Numbered from the stretch's first letter, positions 22,162 through 35,032 are shown. The stretch is DNA of 64,000 nt from Stropharia rugosoannulata (GCA_028532985.1 JANCIK010000009.1:124001-188000), one strand, 5' to 3'. The notes: generated by a model not told the origin, from the sequence alone. Made by a program: numbers and translations.

Positions 22162-23175
22162 TCAAACAGTGATATAATTGTCTAGGCAATTCCCTCTTGA
22201 GCAGTTTTCGCATAGTGAATTTTTGCACTCTCCCCGTAATTTCCATTGATAATTAGAACGAGAAATTTCGTCTTCTTCGTAAGGACTTCCGTTCAGATTC
22301 ATCCGTAAAACTCCGTCCTTCATATTCCTCCATAGCGCGGGACATTGAAAACCACATTGACGTCCTTGCCGGTACCATTCACTGTTCAATTTGTAAGTAA
22401 CGAGACCGAAAAGGCTTCCTGAAATGCTGGGTTCATCGCATATAAGGCTCGGATCTTGAAAAGGTGAAGTGACGATGTTTTCAAACCGGGAAAGGAGTTC
22501 GGGGTAAAGACAGTAAACATTGTCTGCTGTGATGATGTTCATAGAAGAAGTCTGCCTCGCAGTGAGAATTACGGAGGTGATATTGTGTGTTTTGGACTCC
22601 GTTATGTTAACTCTCTTTCCATCAGTCTAAGGTTTTCTTTAATGACTACTCATGGAATGATAATAAAAACATACATATCTCTTCAAAAGAATTCACCTGT
22701 TCACAATTTGGGAATAATTCATGTGATGCCATCTATTGCGGTGTACGTGGTATCCTTGTCCAGCGAAGAAGTTCGTCCATACCCACGTCCCACCTCCCAA
22801 GTCAAATGGGAGCACGATGTCCAATTGATCATGGCCCACGTCCTGTATCTTCACGCTTGCAAATGACGACAAAATAACGTGCACAGATCCTCCAGTTAAG
22901 GCCGCTTGAGACTGCCTAAGGATGTTGAAAAAAATGTTAACAACTCTCTTGTCATCCGAGATAAAGTTGTGTAAAAACAATTTCATCCTATCGTCCAAGA
23001 CCTTGATACAAATCGTAGAAAACCCCTTTGAAGCCTTAGATAGGTTCGCTAGAGAACACCAATCGCATTCTTTCGCAATTTCGGTAGCGAGTTCCACAAT
23101 AGAAGCGACTTTGCTGCGTGCTGTAAGTCCAGGAGTTACGCTGATATCAAATGTATTCGATGTTCGGGGCCACAT
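22162..23175 (-). CDS. unknown protein, F-box-like N-terminus, paralogue of the gene at 52941-53940
   Basis: There are two main coding blocks, 23175 to about 22697 and about 22626 to 22162. The N-terminal block has VELATEIAKECDWCSLANLSKASK, which resembles an F-box helix arrangement and aligns with VEMATEIAIRLPWTSLVQLSNTS in the paralogue. The C-terminal block has YCLYPELL...NIV, FGLVTYKLNSEWY--GR-CG-QCPA-WR and a cysteine cluster (GECKNSLCENCSRGNC), again matched in the paralogue. The splice junction between blocks is unresolved: the best-looking donor at 22697 does not join in frame to the acceptor at 22626. Either another donor is used or the gene is damaged. A role as substrate adaptor for protein degradation would follow from an F-box but is only inference. 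Confidence 0.55.
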
Positions 23176-23376
23176 GTATATCTTTTAATCAATCTACATC
23201 GTCAGTCCATCCATGACCTTTCGAATTGTAGTCTCTTACTTATTAGCAAACAAAAGACAGGATGTTATTGATTCTAATAGGCAGGTGAGCCGATAATTTT
23301 AAATGGTCGATGAAAGATATTTGATGTTGGAGTATTTAGATATTGCCCTTTAAATACAAAACACGGTGTCTTCAAC

Positions 23377-24161
23377 TTATCGTCCATGCAAACGCCCGTC
23401 CAGAATCATTCTGTGCGATAAAATGGTCAATGCTAAATTTTGTTGATACCATGACATCACTACTGACCTTCGTAAAATGGACTTAACAATTGGAATGTCA
23501 TCTGAATTCATATCGATCACGCGTCTAGACTCCGTCGATTTGGTGACTAATATGTCTCCTCGCCATTTGGAAATCGAAGCGTCACCGATGATGGCCATTA
23601 TTAACTCGTTGTCGTCCATAAGTTCTTCCATAGCAAGTTCCTAGATATAAATTGTACTCAATCTTGGACTAATAATCAAACATGGGTGAAAATACCTGAT
23701 TTACGTAGAAAAATGTGAATGTGTAACGTTTCAAAGAATCTTTGTTGAAAATGCATTGATCCACCGCGATTTGATTTGACCCTTTTTGAACAATAACAGT
23801 TCCATATGTCGGAAGAACTGGAACCCACATAAATACGTCAAGGTCTTCAGGAGTCCGTATTTCTTTCGAATGCACGTGCTGAGGGACATCAACTATCTCA
23901 ATGTCTGTAGATTCCGTTCCTATCAAAGTGCATGCGCATTTTGGTGTAATCTCCAAACACTGAGTGTAAATTATCATAGCAAAAAAACAACGTTAATAAT
24001 AACCGCACCTTTTTATGTAGTACTATCTCTTGCGCCGTCAGTTGTTGGTCAAATTTGGAGTTCAGCATTGCGCGCAAGAACATTATACAGCCGTACTTCG
24101 CGTTTAAATCTATAACAGTTGAGTTACAAGGCTGACAAACATTGATAATAAACTGAAACAT
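23377..24161 (-). CDS. unknown protein, three exons
   Basis: Exons are 24161-24009, 23959-23696 and 23640-23377; both introns (49 and 55 bp, GT-AG) join in phase 0. The start is uncertain, because the first ATG at 24161 overlaps a possible acceptor sequence. The protein (about 226 aa) begins with a segment containing LNAKYGCIMFLRAMLNSKFDQ, followed by a cysteine pair (CLEITPKCACTLIG). The middle contains DLDVFMWVPVLPTYGT, and the C-terminus is basic. I recognise no domain. It lies 200 bp upstream of the F-box-like gene on the same strand. Confidence 0.55.
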
Positions 24162-25243
24162 TACACATCATGCATCATGACATGCGTCTCCATCTGAACT
24201 ATATTTACGATTGATTGAGTGTCCCTTGTATAAATGGGGAAATGGCCAAAGCGTCAATGTATGGAAAATTCTTACATTATGTCTTAGATGTTATTTCACC
24301 ATCTTGTCCTCAAACTATTCCTATCTTTGCCGGTTATGATGTTTTAATTAGCGCATTCAAAGACGTTGATAATATTCAACAAAATTATGTTCCTAACAAC
24401 CCTTACTTCCTTTGGCAGTAATAGGTGCCCTGTTCAAATGCTCTTTCGGAACTTTCTCCAGACTTACTTGACCGATTATCATCTCTTGAACTGTGATATG
24501 TTAATTAGTAAATGCATTAAAAAAATTTCGATTTGAATATATCGGTCATATTTATCAAATAACGGCTAATGTATATTGTGTTTTATTTGTCGATTCTTTA
24601 TCTTCTCAAACTGTAACTGCGTACATAGTCCAATATATCACTTTCACTTGCCGGGGAAACATCATTATTTGACCGTATAAAATCGTTGATGTTGAACGCA
24701 AGGCTTTGTCCATTAACACCATGGGTGGGTTGCATGCTCACTGCTGATATACAATAAGTATCCGTTGTTGCAATGTATACGGCAAATTACAACTTACTTA
24801 TATACAGATATACAGATCCGTTGTGTTCAATGTATAACAATAATCCGCGGCTTATAACTATATTTGTTGATTGCATAATTAGTTTTCATACAAAACCAAC
24901 TAATATAATATATATAAACTTACCGTTGACTGCTGGGGATATAATATAAAAGTTGTACAGCGGCATTGAAGGGTTTGACGTGATTCACACAAATAGTTGC
25001 GAGCCCATATATATGTTTTTTAAGTTCCCGCTTTGACCATCCTTGAAATATATGACATTCAAACACTACGTAGGGGGTTGAACCCATAAGGATTTATATA
25101 ACATTCAAATATTACGTAGGGAGTTGAATCTGTTACGAATAATATGACCAAAATCACAAGATAGAAAATAAACACAAACTACAATGGCCACAAACGAAGA
25201 TAAACCGTAATATCAAAGGTTAATATGAAACTATGTGGACTTG
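24162..25243. other. AT-rich stretch without recognisable gene
   Basis: No frame with protein-like composition, splice signals or repeats is visible. A near-repeated segment ACATTCAAA-A(C/T)TACGTAGGG-GTTGAA occurs at about 25050 and 25103. It lies just outside the left end of the KDZ element. Confidence 0.4.
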
Positions 25244-25455
25244 GTTTAAACATTGGCCAACCTCACTGATTTTGTTTAAACGTGTTTGTTGAATATGTAA
25301 ACCAGTTAAACGGTTTAAACCGCAATTTTTGCACCGTTTAACTGTGTTTAATTGTGGTTTAATCACAGTTCTCTGATGTGTTTAACATTGATAAAATGTT
25401 TAAACGTTCAAATGAAATTAAACCGTGATTAATCTGTGCCCGTTAAACAGAATAA
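25244..25455. repeat. left inverted/subterminal repeat array (TTTAAAC motifs)
   Basis: At least eight GTTTAA or TTAAAC motifs occur in about 200 bp, many in the palindrome GTTTAAAC. This is an expected arrangement for transposase binding at the ends of large DNA transposons. Confidence 0.7.
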
Positions 25456-25499
25456 GAATATTATTCACAAAGAAGATAACATTTCTATATATTTGTATT

Positions 25500-28400
25500 T
25501 CAAGGGTAACGCAGGCATGACTCAACTGATGCCGAGCCGTCAGCTAACTTCAGTCGATCCTGCTCTAGCAAAGTTGCTAGTAGTGGTTGGGGGCTGAGGC
25601 TCATAGCATCTACGAGATGCTGGTAACCTGCTGTACTTAACCGTATTTTCGCATTACATTCCATTTGAGAGTATAACGCAGAGACCTTCCTAGCATATAT
25701 TGCCCGACCAGAATCACCTCCATGAGCTACTGCGAGCTGAGCCCATATCTGACTGGTACCTTTAAATGCCCGTATGCATCGCATGAATTCTGCCTGAGTC
25801 TGTTCATACTCTTCCCGCCACCGAAGCATCTCTGCTTCTGCGCGAAAGTATTGAACACGGTCGCCTATTAGTTGAGCAATGATATGAATACATGTAAGCT
25901 AGCAAATTTATAAAATGACGCACTTTCATCTGACCAAGCTTGCAGCTCTTCACTCGAAAGCTCTTTTAGTGGGCCTACTGTCCATATCCAACCATCCTGA
26001 TTAACAGTTGCAGTAGTTTCTAGGACACAAGTTAAGCTTGATCATCTCGTATATATGTGGCATTTGACACGATACCTGAAGCCACTGAAGCCTCCTGAGG
26101 GAACTTTCTATTCGTTCCTTTCTTGTCCTTCACCACCTTTTTATCATCACCTACAATCCCCTCAGTGTTATTAATGTCAAAATCAATATTATATGAATGT
26201 TACGTACGGGGCTTTGCCTTAGTTCCCTGTGTAGCAACAGGGGCTTCGTGAAGAACTTGAAGACTTGTTATTCGTGGCTGCTGGGCTCCTGCATTGACAC
26301 CTGTATTATAAATACGACCATTTGTTACCCTAGAATCACCGGGCTCGCGTCGAAGGTGGGTTGATTTGCGATACGTGTCTTGGATAGTCATAATGGGAAG
26401 AATGTCAGAAGAGCTCCCACCCTCTAGCCTAACGAGCGCGGCTTGACAAGCGTTATAGTGTGTCATTTCGTTTATAATGACGTCCTCCGGTACCTGCGCA
26501 TTTGTACGCGCACGTGTTTTTTGTGTTTGACTGCGAACAGTTTGGCCTTTGTCGTGCTTTAATGCATCCGCCGCTTTGCGTGCCAAATGAATGGTGCGTA
26601 TGGCGTCGTACATCCGGCCTTGTCGTAGCTTGGACTCTATTGTTGCCAGGTGTCCAAGATTCCAGTGTTCACGTTGTGATGATGAGAAGTCGGATGGAAT
26701 AAGCAAAGTGGCGTGCTCTGGTAAGTAGTCACCTGACTGTGTTCCGTCATGAAAGGTCTCCTCCATATTGGCCAAAACTTCTTCTCCGAGGAGTTTCTTT
26801 TGCTTGCAGCGATAGCCTTCCAGATGGGCCTGGAGTTTGTCTCGAAGCTTTGTAATACCTGTGTTACTTTCGGGAGTGGTCTTGTCTCCGTTGGTTCCAT
26901 TCGGAATTAGGACTAACAGCTCTTTTCTAGTTGACATAGGCACAATTTTTTTAAAAAAAAAAAATGATAAGTTAAAATCAATAACCCACGTACTGTTTTT
27001 GCTCAATAAATAACGCCTCGTTCATAACTGTCACTGCCAGGGTGTGAGACAGGTCACGACTTGTCGTGCTTGATGAAGCCTGCAATAATGATTCAAACAA
27101 CTGTGCTTGTGAAGGCACTAAGACAGACAATTCAAAGCAACGTTAACTGATGTTAATTTGCTTTGTGTATAGTGTCGGTACTCACCTTTACTGAGACGGT
27201 GACGGAAGACACTTTCCACTTCTCGTGTCCGAGGATTGATGCTGCGCGCAGTGCGGTCTTCTTTGTTCCATTCCTTGATCTTGTCACTAAAGATGCTGCA
27301 CAGTGATAGAAACTGTTCGCGTTTTTGAGCATACATCCGTCGTACATAAACAATCTGTGTAGATAGTGAAGCAGCTAGAATGAGTAATATGGAAATCAAA
27401 TCAATATAGGTGAATCATAGAACAGACTCGGAGTGAAGCATACCCATGTTGGCTACTTTCTTCCAATTCCAATCACTATGGTGATCAATCAAAACATCTT
27501 GACGATGACCGTTGTTCATTTGGCAAGTCTGACTCGCTACTTGATTAAGCTCCACCCACTCATGCTCGGCTGTCTCACCGTGAAAATGTCCAGCATGTTC
27601 GATGTATGAGCATGAATACTCATATACACAGTTCTCCTTGTGGTTATTTACATGTAAAAGCGGGATGAGAAATTCCATGTTCTCAATACCGGTAGCCGTG
27701 GTGGGGAAGCGCTGGGTGAAGCGCTTAAGAGCATTTTGGGAGAATATACATGACATATCATAGGATGTCATGTAGCCTGCCGTGTTGAACTCCACTGCTC
27801 CAGTATGTGGATTTCGGTGATACTCTAATGCGCGGCTTAGAGCATAATCGGTGTTTGCAAACCTGTATGAGATTATTAGTTACTGTGCACATGATACTGA
27901 TGCATGTGATACTCTCACCTCTCACCGCGTTGAAGGTCAACTGTGGCTCGTACTATGACATGCGGGCACTGTACATTAACTACACCAGTTTCGGCAAATT
28001 TGTCAGTAGCCTTGTATTGATTCTTCACCGCTTGAATAGGACAATCCTTTATCTAAGAGTTTGGTGAATAGAAAGTATAGAGGAAATTATAAGTATTAGG
28101 TAGACATACATTGTCGTCAGTGTCTTTGGCAGGCAAAGTCCGCAAATAGCTCTGGAATGCCGCATCTGAGGTGTAATATGAATGTCCAGCAAACAAAGAG
28201 TAATCATCCGATGAGCTATTTTTCTTATATCTATTAGCCTTGAAGTTGCCATCGAGAGTCATCAGAGTATTATTGAGATGTCTTGGCGTCCCATAAGTCT
28301 CATGCAAGTGCAGGGCGAATTATAACAACACTTACCGAAAATGGGCTGGTGTTTGCTGCCACGAAGACTCCATATTGAAGTGCGGCTCGGGACAAGATGG

Positions 28401-29529
28401 ACATGCAACAACTAGATTACCCGCAGTCCGAAATTTGACTAATTCATCAATGCCGTGGGCCTGCCCAAGTCGGATGGTTGATTTGAGCACTCTCCAGATC
28501 CGAAGTACGACTAGAAACTGTTGATACGGGTCCTGCAATTTTGATCAGTAAATAAGGAAAATGAAGTGTCAAAAGTAACGCATACAGGAACATCGCTTGT
28601 AAAAACATTGTCAGTCAGGCGTCGCAAAGAGCCAATAAAGTCATATGCTGAGATTTTGGACTCCAGATGGATGAGGTGAAATCTGTTTAGTAGTGAAAGA
28701 GAGAATGCCATAGTAGGTCGCTTGACTGTTGCAGGGAATAACCCAAAGTCCATAAGCTGTTGAACACGGTCAGGGATGCCTTTACAATGACAAAACTGTA
28801 TCTTTGTATTATGTATGCCATTGTTATCGACAAGGTGAAACAGTATGCCCGTAGGAGGTGCACCTGTACTAGTCAAGGTGGAAATGGAGGGGCAGTCGCA
28901 TCCATGATGACCCAGATGAATAGCATAGCCGTCAGGTCTAAGTAAAGAGATATCTTTACGAACGAAAAATCCCTGTTTAGCATCCCATACATTTGCCCAG
29001 TGTGTAGGCATCGTCCTATGAGACTGGATAAAGCATTCAGCACAGGTCATATGGTGCCCTAGACAGTCATAGCACGCCACAGTCTTTGTGCCACAGCCGC
29101 ATTGACATGGGCCACCAATATTGTCATAAGCATAACGTGCAAATAAGGCATCTTGAAAATATGATTCCAGTTGGCAGAAGTCCTCAAGCTGCTCGGAGAC
29201 CTGGATTACCTTTGTCAGAATACATCTAATATGGTTTCAAAGTATTACAATACCCTGGATTTACGGCGCTGTGCCTCATCTGACTGAGGTAAGGTATGAT
29301 CAATGTTCGAAGCTTCAGGTGTGTTATCACCAAGACTGAAAGATGTTGCCAGTGATTTGATTGGACTATCTAATAGCATAGGTATATGTGATCGCACTGT
29401 TGAACCCATTGTTGTAAATGTGAAGTTAGCAGTGCATGGCTTTTTTGGTGATGGCGTGCGCTCAGCAGCATGTTCCTGTTGTCGAGCTTTCCGTTTTAGC
29501 AGGTTATTGGGTTTGATCTTGGGAGGCAT
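25500..29529 (-). CDS. KDZ transposase with CxC2 cysteine cluster (multi-exon)
   Basis: The start ATG is at 29529 (MPPKIKPNNLLKRKA). Exon 1 is 29529-29254, exon 2 is 29209-28586, exon 3 is 28532-28336; further blocks lie at about 28305-28105, 28070-27920, 27860-27430, 27375-27185, 27110-27000, 26930-26210, 26150-26090, 26020-25940 and 25870-25500. Exon 2 holds the CxC2-type cluster (CQCGCGTK, CYDCLGHHMTCAECF..H, then HLGHHGCDCP) followed by the FGLFPATVKRPTMAFSLSLL segment usual in KDZ proteins. Later exons carry LDGNFKANRYKK, YDMSCIFSQN and a DHHSDWNWKK motif, features of the KDZ catalytic core. The final exons are helical. One junction near 28310-28336 does not join in frame by eye, so a frameshift or unusual splice is possible. 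KDZ transposases are known from large fungal DNA transposons. Confidence 0.82.
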
Positions 29530-29749
29530 GGCGAATGGGGTGTGATTGAAATGTGAGAGATCAGAGTCAATGACAGTGTTTTCACTTGTCTGCCAGTAAG
29601 TCCCATACAGCGCTTGACGTCACCTAAGGCAACACCCGCCCTGGGCCTTTAGAAGCCACTCTGCCTGCCCATCTATTTTTACTTACAGCTTGTCTTCATG
29701 TCTTTCTCTGAGTTCCTTACCCGCACTGAGTCCACAAGTACCACATCAG

Positions 29750-31920
29750 TAACTCATATTATCTTGATATTATCTATTATCCACTTGAGCTTATGAAGCA
29801 CTCGCAGCCGTTGCTCGTCTCCACACCTCCGGTACTTCGTCCGACTCAGACGATTTGGATGACGACACAGAGTTCATAGACATCCTCGTCAACAGGAAGC
29901 GCCATCTCTGCACTCCAGCACCGCCTCCCATTTGCACTGCCCGAACTGAATGTCCTATCTTCCTTGCCAGCAACTCCCACCCCCGGTTCCTCTGTCCTTA
30001 CCCCTACCCCCATAGATGTTGAAGAGATCCCACGGCCTTGTGCGAGCTTTGTCCTTCCTAGCACGCCTGAGGAGTTACCTCGAAGGACAAGAAAGACGTG
30101 AGGAAGCAAGCCGAGCGTGGGAAGAGCGCCGAGAGGAGACGGAAGTTTGGGAGGAGCTGGAGCTCTAGCAGTGGGGGTGGTAGCAGAACTGGTACTGGCA
30201 CTAGTAGCGGGAGCGAGACAGGCACACCTGGCGAGGGACAGGCGCAAGGCGTTGGAATAGGTACAATCGGGCAGGGCATACCATCTGTTGGGATCCCTTC
30301 TGGCAATGGCGACCGCCGCTCTTCGCGACTGCGGACTAGCAGGAGGAAGAGTGACTTTGAGTTTAAAGGCTCGAATGATATCGTTGGTATTGTCATGCTA
30401 GAGATTCAAGGCGCCGACGATCTACCACGATTGGCAAACAGTATGTTTTCTTACTTATTTCGTTTTCGGCCGCTGATCCATTTTTACTAGTGACACGTAC
30501 TGGGGGGGACATGGATCCATTCGTCGTTATCTCGTTTGGCAAGAAGGTTTTCCGTACTCGCATCATTCGACACTTGCTTTCACCGGTTTGGGACGAGAAG
30601 CTGCTTTTCCACGTCAGACGATATGAGACGGCCTTCAGAGTTCAGCTCACCGTCCTCGATTGGGATAAACTGAAGGTGCGCCGCAACCTGATCCAGAGAC
30701 TGGGTTGTATAATACCGACACATTATCCCACGTCGAGCTGACATCCATGCTTGACTCTCTTGGATCAACCTTGACAAGAACAACCGTCGCATCGTTCTTC
30801 ACGCGCTACGGCAAGGACCCGCATACAGGGGAACTTACTATGGACGAGGCTGTACAGTGTCTTGAGACGGAGCTGGGCCGCCCTTACGAGGAGAAGAAGC
30901 GTCTTGACGTTGACGACAATATGCCAGATACAAGTGTTGTCGCCACCCCCGTCCTGGGAGCTTCAGGAGCACGGGGTCAGGAGGTTAAGCTAGAGCTTGA
31001 CAACCTTGACTTCTCGGGTATGGCTCACGTCGTCGCCCACACTAGACCAGACCAGGAGGGCAGTGACTCTCTACCACCTCACCAGCAACCCTCGGACCAG
31101 CCCATCGTCAACCAACCTTACCTGACCGAGGGTATGCAGCTCACGCTTGCGGAGGTTGCTGCAGCACCCAGGACTGGGAACGAGAGCTCGGACTTGAGCT
31201 CGGACGCGGAGGAAGCCGATCTCATACTCGGTGTGGCACACGGGAATGAGGCCGTTGTCCCTCAGGGCGCCTCAGACGCACAGATTAAGAAAAAGAAGCC
31301 GCGTAAGATGCGATTCAAGGGCATGCGACGTGCCTCCAAGAGCAGCCCTACCGGTGGAGACGAGTCGCCCTCCATCTCTGTCCCCTCGACGCCATCAACC
31401 CCAGGTGCGGAAACGAACCCCGTCGAGCGCGTGATCAACGTGAAGAATTGTCCTCTGTGCCACCGGCCCCGCTTGAACTCGAAGGCTGAGATTGACATAA
31501 TCACTCATTTAGCAATCTGCGCGAGTACGGACTGGAACCAGGTGAATCGCATTGTGGTGGGGAACTTTGTCACTGCGAGTCAGGCTCAGCGGAAGTGGTA
31601 CACGAAGATCATCGGGAAAGTATCCAGTGGAGACTACAGGCTTGGTGCAGTGAGTAGTCGTCTTCATTCACAATATGATTCCTTGCTAATCCTCGGCTAT
31701 GATAGAACTCGGTGAACATCATTGTGCAGAATAGGCTGATAGGGCAGTTGGAAGAGGAGAAGATGCAGGTCTACGTCCGCCTCGGTATCCGGTTGCTATA
31801 CAAGGGCGCTTTCCAATCCCCTGTGGAGGGACACATTGGGAAGATGACATACATTTCAGGAGAATATTATACAGTCAACGTACGTCCTCCCAACCCACTC
31901 ATTTGGATGAAAGTTTTATA
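29750..31920 (+). pseudogene. captured 5' part of a phosphatidylserine decarboxylase (PSD2-type) gene
   Basis: The fragment shows a disordered N-terminus, a C2 domain split by an intron (30441-30489; DIVGIVMLEIQGADDLPRLAN, then DMDPFVVISFGKKVFRT and SPVWDEKLLFHV), an EF-hand-like part (LTSMLDSLGSTL...GELTMDEAVQCLE), a C-x2-C cluster (NCPLCHRPRL) and the [20 protein letters not shown] segment that precedes the decarboxylase domain in this family. The catalytic decarboxylase domain with its self-cleavage motif is absent. The frame is lost near 30090, and sequence between the C2 and EF-hand parts (about 30690) is deleted. It lies inside the KDZ element, on the opposite strand to the transposase. 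The intact host enzyme makes phosphatidylethanolamine; this piece cannot. Confidence 0.8.
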
Positions 31921-31982
31921 AAGGTTTCTACTACTAGTCTATATCTACACTGTACATAATTGAATTGTAGATAATTGAATAT

Positions 31983-32979
31983 TCAAGCTGACAACCAAGG
32001 GAGGTTAACATCAAACAGGTATAGATCAGTTATTCCAGCATAGCGAAGAAGAAGGGCCTGTCCCGGATGATCAATGCGGTGGGGGGTACTCCATAACGCT
32101 TCAATCCACTTGCCCTGCCCAAAGTGATAGACTTGTATAGGGAATTGTTTAATATCCTTGCGGCCCAGAGCATGTATGTGATCAGATAGGCGTAGACGGC
32201 CATCGCGGCGCGGATACAATGTAAGCTCAACAGGCCTCTGGTTGTTCTGTCAAAGAAAATCACATATAAGTTCGTATAACGATTCAAGCAAAAGAAATAT
32301 GCACAAACCTCAGTCCAAGCCATGAAAGTAACGGGAAGTGATTGATCATCTCGGTCTGCGCTACTGTTGTGATTTTTAGTCAGCAAAGGACTGTGAGGAG
32401 GAGACATAGGGAATGGTCTGGTGTGGCGTCTTGGTGTGGCATGGTGGGTGATGTTGCTTTGCACCGGTTGAGCAGCTGAAAATCCATTATCAGTGGCATT
32501 TAGTTCTTCTCGGGCTTTGAACCAAGCACCAAGGGGTTCACTTTCAAGAAGTAAGGATGGATCCAGCGGCTCGGACATCCAGTGAATGTGCTCGCATGAA
32601 AGTGATAAGTGTTCAAGACACTGAATATCAGTAAACAAATATATCGGATTAATAAAGATTTGAAGTCAATTATGAGATCTCACAGGTACAGTACCTTTTG
32701 ATAATATCTTCCGGCATCCAGTATATTACTCTTGCCATATGAAAGCATAGGCCGAGTCATTTTATGACGACGACTATGGGATGAGGGTGTATGTGTCCCC
32801 TTTGTCAAGTCAGATAATGCCTTGGCGATTCTTTTTTCATTGAACGCTGTGGCTTGCTTTCTTGTCATGCCTGCTAGCTCGGGGTCCTCAGCAGTAACGG
32901 GACCAAATGGACCGTAACGCTTGCGGGGCGGCTTTCGGGCTGGAGTCGAGGTAGCAGCGGTAGTTTCTGCCTTGGGCAT
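31983..32979 (-). CDS. unknown protein carried by the KDZ element (286 aa, three exons)
   Basis: Exons are 32979-32695, 32620-32309 and 32246-31983 (95, 104 and 88 codons including the stop), all joined in phase 0 through introns with GTACTG...CAG and GTTTGT...CAG ends. The N-terminus is basic and proline/threonine-rich (a PARKPPRKRYG segment), suggesting nuclear or DNA-binding behaviour. The middle is histidine- and proline-rich. The C-terminus includes LYPRRDGRLRLSDHIHALG and ends LPWLSA. I recognise no family. Intact splicing frames inside the element suggest recent functionality. Gene order is transposase, captured fragment, this gene, then a divergent gene at 33320. Confidence 0.6.
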
Positions 32980-33319
32980 GATTGTTACAGGTGGGTAGAT
33001 AGGTCAATATTGGAACAACAGTATCTAAACAGGGCTCAATTTATAGTCCAACACAACTCTCTGAAATAAATTATGACCGTGATATGCAGGCCCTTGATAA
33101 TAACTAAATGCGGCATCAAGCAAAAGATTGTCGGGCTGCAAGCAAAATGGGCCCAAAATTTTGCTTATCTTATTGTTAAGGTTTTGCTTGAATAACCTTA
33201 TTGTTGAACTGGTGGTACACTGCAGTGGCATCGAGCGATGCTTTTCTCAAAGTCGTTTAATCAAGAAATTTTGTTCAAGTTCCCCTTCCCCTTCTTGCCT
33301 GACATCTACAGAATCCACT

Positions 33320-35032
33320 ATGCCGAAGGCTGCCACACGATTCCTGTTCAGCAGTGAGCAACTACAACGCATTCGGTCTCTTTTCCCAGAGTTCTCTGCA
33401 GAGGTTGAGCGACATGATCCAAAACATGAAGGTCGTAATGCAATGATCACCAATTGGAAACGGCAGATGGCTCGGACTTTGCTTGATGAAGAGTTGTTTG
33501 CAGACTTAGATGAAAATGAATCACCCGATGCATGGCATAATGTACGCAATAAATTCTCTAATATTAATCTGTTGTAACAATGGTTTATTTCTAGGCAATT
33601 ATGCGGCAGTTTACAAACCACTTCAATGCTCATATCAAGAAAGACCGACCCCCAGCTGTGAAGAAGTCATCTACTTCATCGGATGCTCACCGCCGTGCTT
33701 TTGTGATATTCACTGGTCAGGTTTCTCCTAAAGCGCTGTTTGCACTTGAGAAGCATAAAGAAATTACGGTACTCTACAAGGAAATCTGCAAGGAGCATGG
33801 AATTGCAGGTGGGCCAGCGAAGGCGGAAGCCACTAGGCGACTGTGGGAAGAGGAAGATCCAAAGGAGTGGGAAGACAAAGCGAAGGAGCTAGCTACTGAT
33901 GTACAAGGGTAAGTACTTTAGGAACTCGTTGATTCTGCTTTCACTTCTAATTTATAATTAGAAACCGAGCTGAGCTTGATGATGTTTTGAAGGAATCCAT
34001 GCAGCGGATGGTCGAAGGAGGTGCCATAGGTTCATGTATTCTATCAATGTCCTACACATTCCGTGATGACGACAATGATATTGTAGGCGGACAGTAGGTG
34101 TTAGGTGCACATATATCAATGTTTAATAATAAACTTACAATCTCCGTCTAGTGTGCAAGTGGCCTACAATGCCACATCGGGAGAACTGATTGAAGATGGC
34201 TATGACGAAGGCGAAGAAGGCAAACAAAAATTCTGGGCCTATGCTGACAGAATTCTCCCACGTAAGTCTTGTAAACTGTCTGATTGCGAACGATGCCTCA
34301 ACTTTTTACAGGTAAGGCTTTATGGACTGCAACTACTATCCTCCGACGAGAGGACGGCCTGCCCCTTTTTCCCATCTTTAATCGGAAAACAAAAACCTAT
34401 GCCGAAATTGCCCAGATTCTCAATGACTACTTTCTAGCCGTATGGGGTGCGTGTTACTTCAAGTCGTCCTTAATATATTCACTTGACTTATCCTATCACT
34501 TTAAGAACATACACAGGGTTCTATGAGTGTTCCTTGGAAGGAACTCTCACTTCATCCTGATCACTACTACAATACATGGGATCATACATTCCCATACACA
34601 CTTCTTGATCCTTTTGATATGGATGAAATAACACTTACCCATACTGTTGTTTATCTAGCAACAAAATCGGTGTCTAAGCCCTTCTCATTCTACGACAAAG
34701 CCGTGATCGCCGAAAACATCAAGTTTGTACATTTGCTTGATGCCAGCACTGACCACACTCCGTCCTCTGCGCCGCAAGATCTTGTTATGGAACAGGTAGC
34801 TGAGAACAGTGCTCCCATTACTGCACACGACAATCATGCTGGCAGTTCTTCCATCCCACGCCACCTTGACCATCAACAGGCAACTAATAATAGCTCAACA
34901 TCAGCAGAGAAGCCTCACGCAACCGAAGTACTGGCAGAGAAGCGCAAGCGCGGTCGTCCTCGTACTGGGAGTAGTACTACAGACGTCACTAGCCAAGCTA
35001 GTACGGACGATATGAGCCACCAAGTACGATGA
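33320..35032 (+). CDS. unknown protein carried by the KDZ element (479 aa, six exons)
   Basis: Exons are 33320-33541, 33595-33908, 33962-34093, 34152-34261, 34312-34446 and 34506-35032; lengths sum to exactly 480 codons. Visible features are a lysine-rich central segment (KEICKEHGIAGGPAKAEATRRLWEEEDPKEW), a VQVAYNATSGELIEDG stretch, a WKELSLHPDHYYNTWDHTFPYTLLDP segment and a disordered S/T-rich tail with an AT-hook-like KRKRGRPRTG. The listed stop is TGA at 35030-35032, but the same frame stays coding-like for about 27 more codons (GKRVRKAVAPGPV...). That TGA may be a recent nonsense change. The last acceptor (34504-34505) was chosen because the nearer AG at 34516 breaks the frame. The function is unknown; the AT-hook suggests DNA contact. 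Confidence 0.65.

Noticed and set aside
24215..24421. 68-codon + strand open frame.
   Set aside because: Short, in AT-rich DNA, with no homologue among neighbours and no supporting splice signals.
25244..25455. CRISPR-like regularly repeated motif.
   Set aside because: Motif spacing is irregular, the motif is a short palindrome, the DNA is eukaryotic, and the array marks transposon ends.
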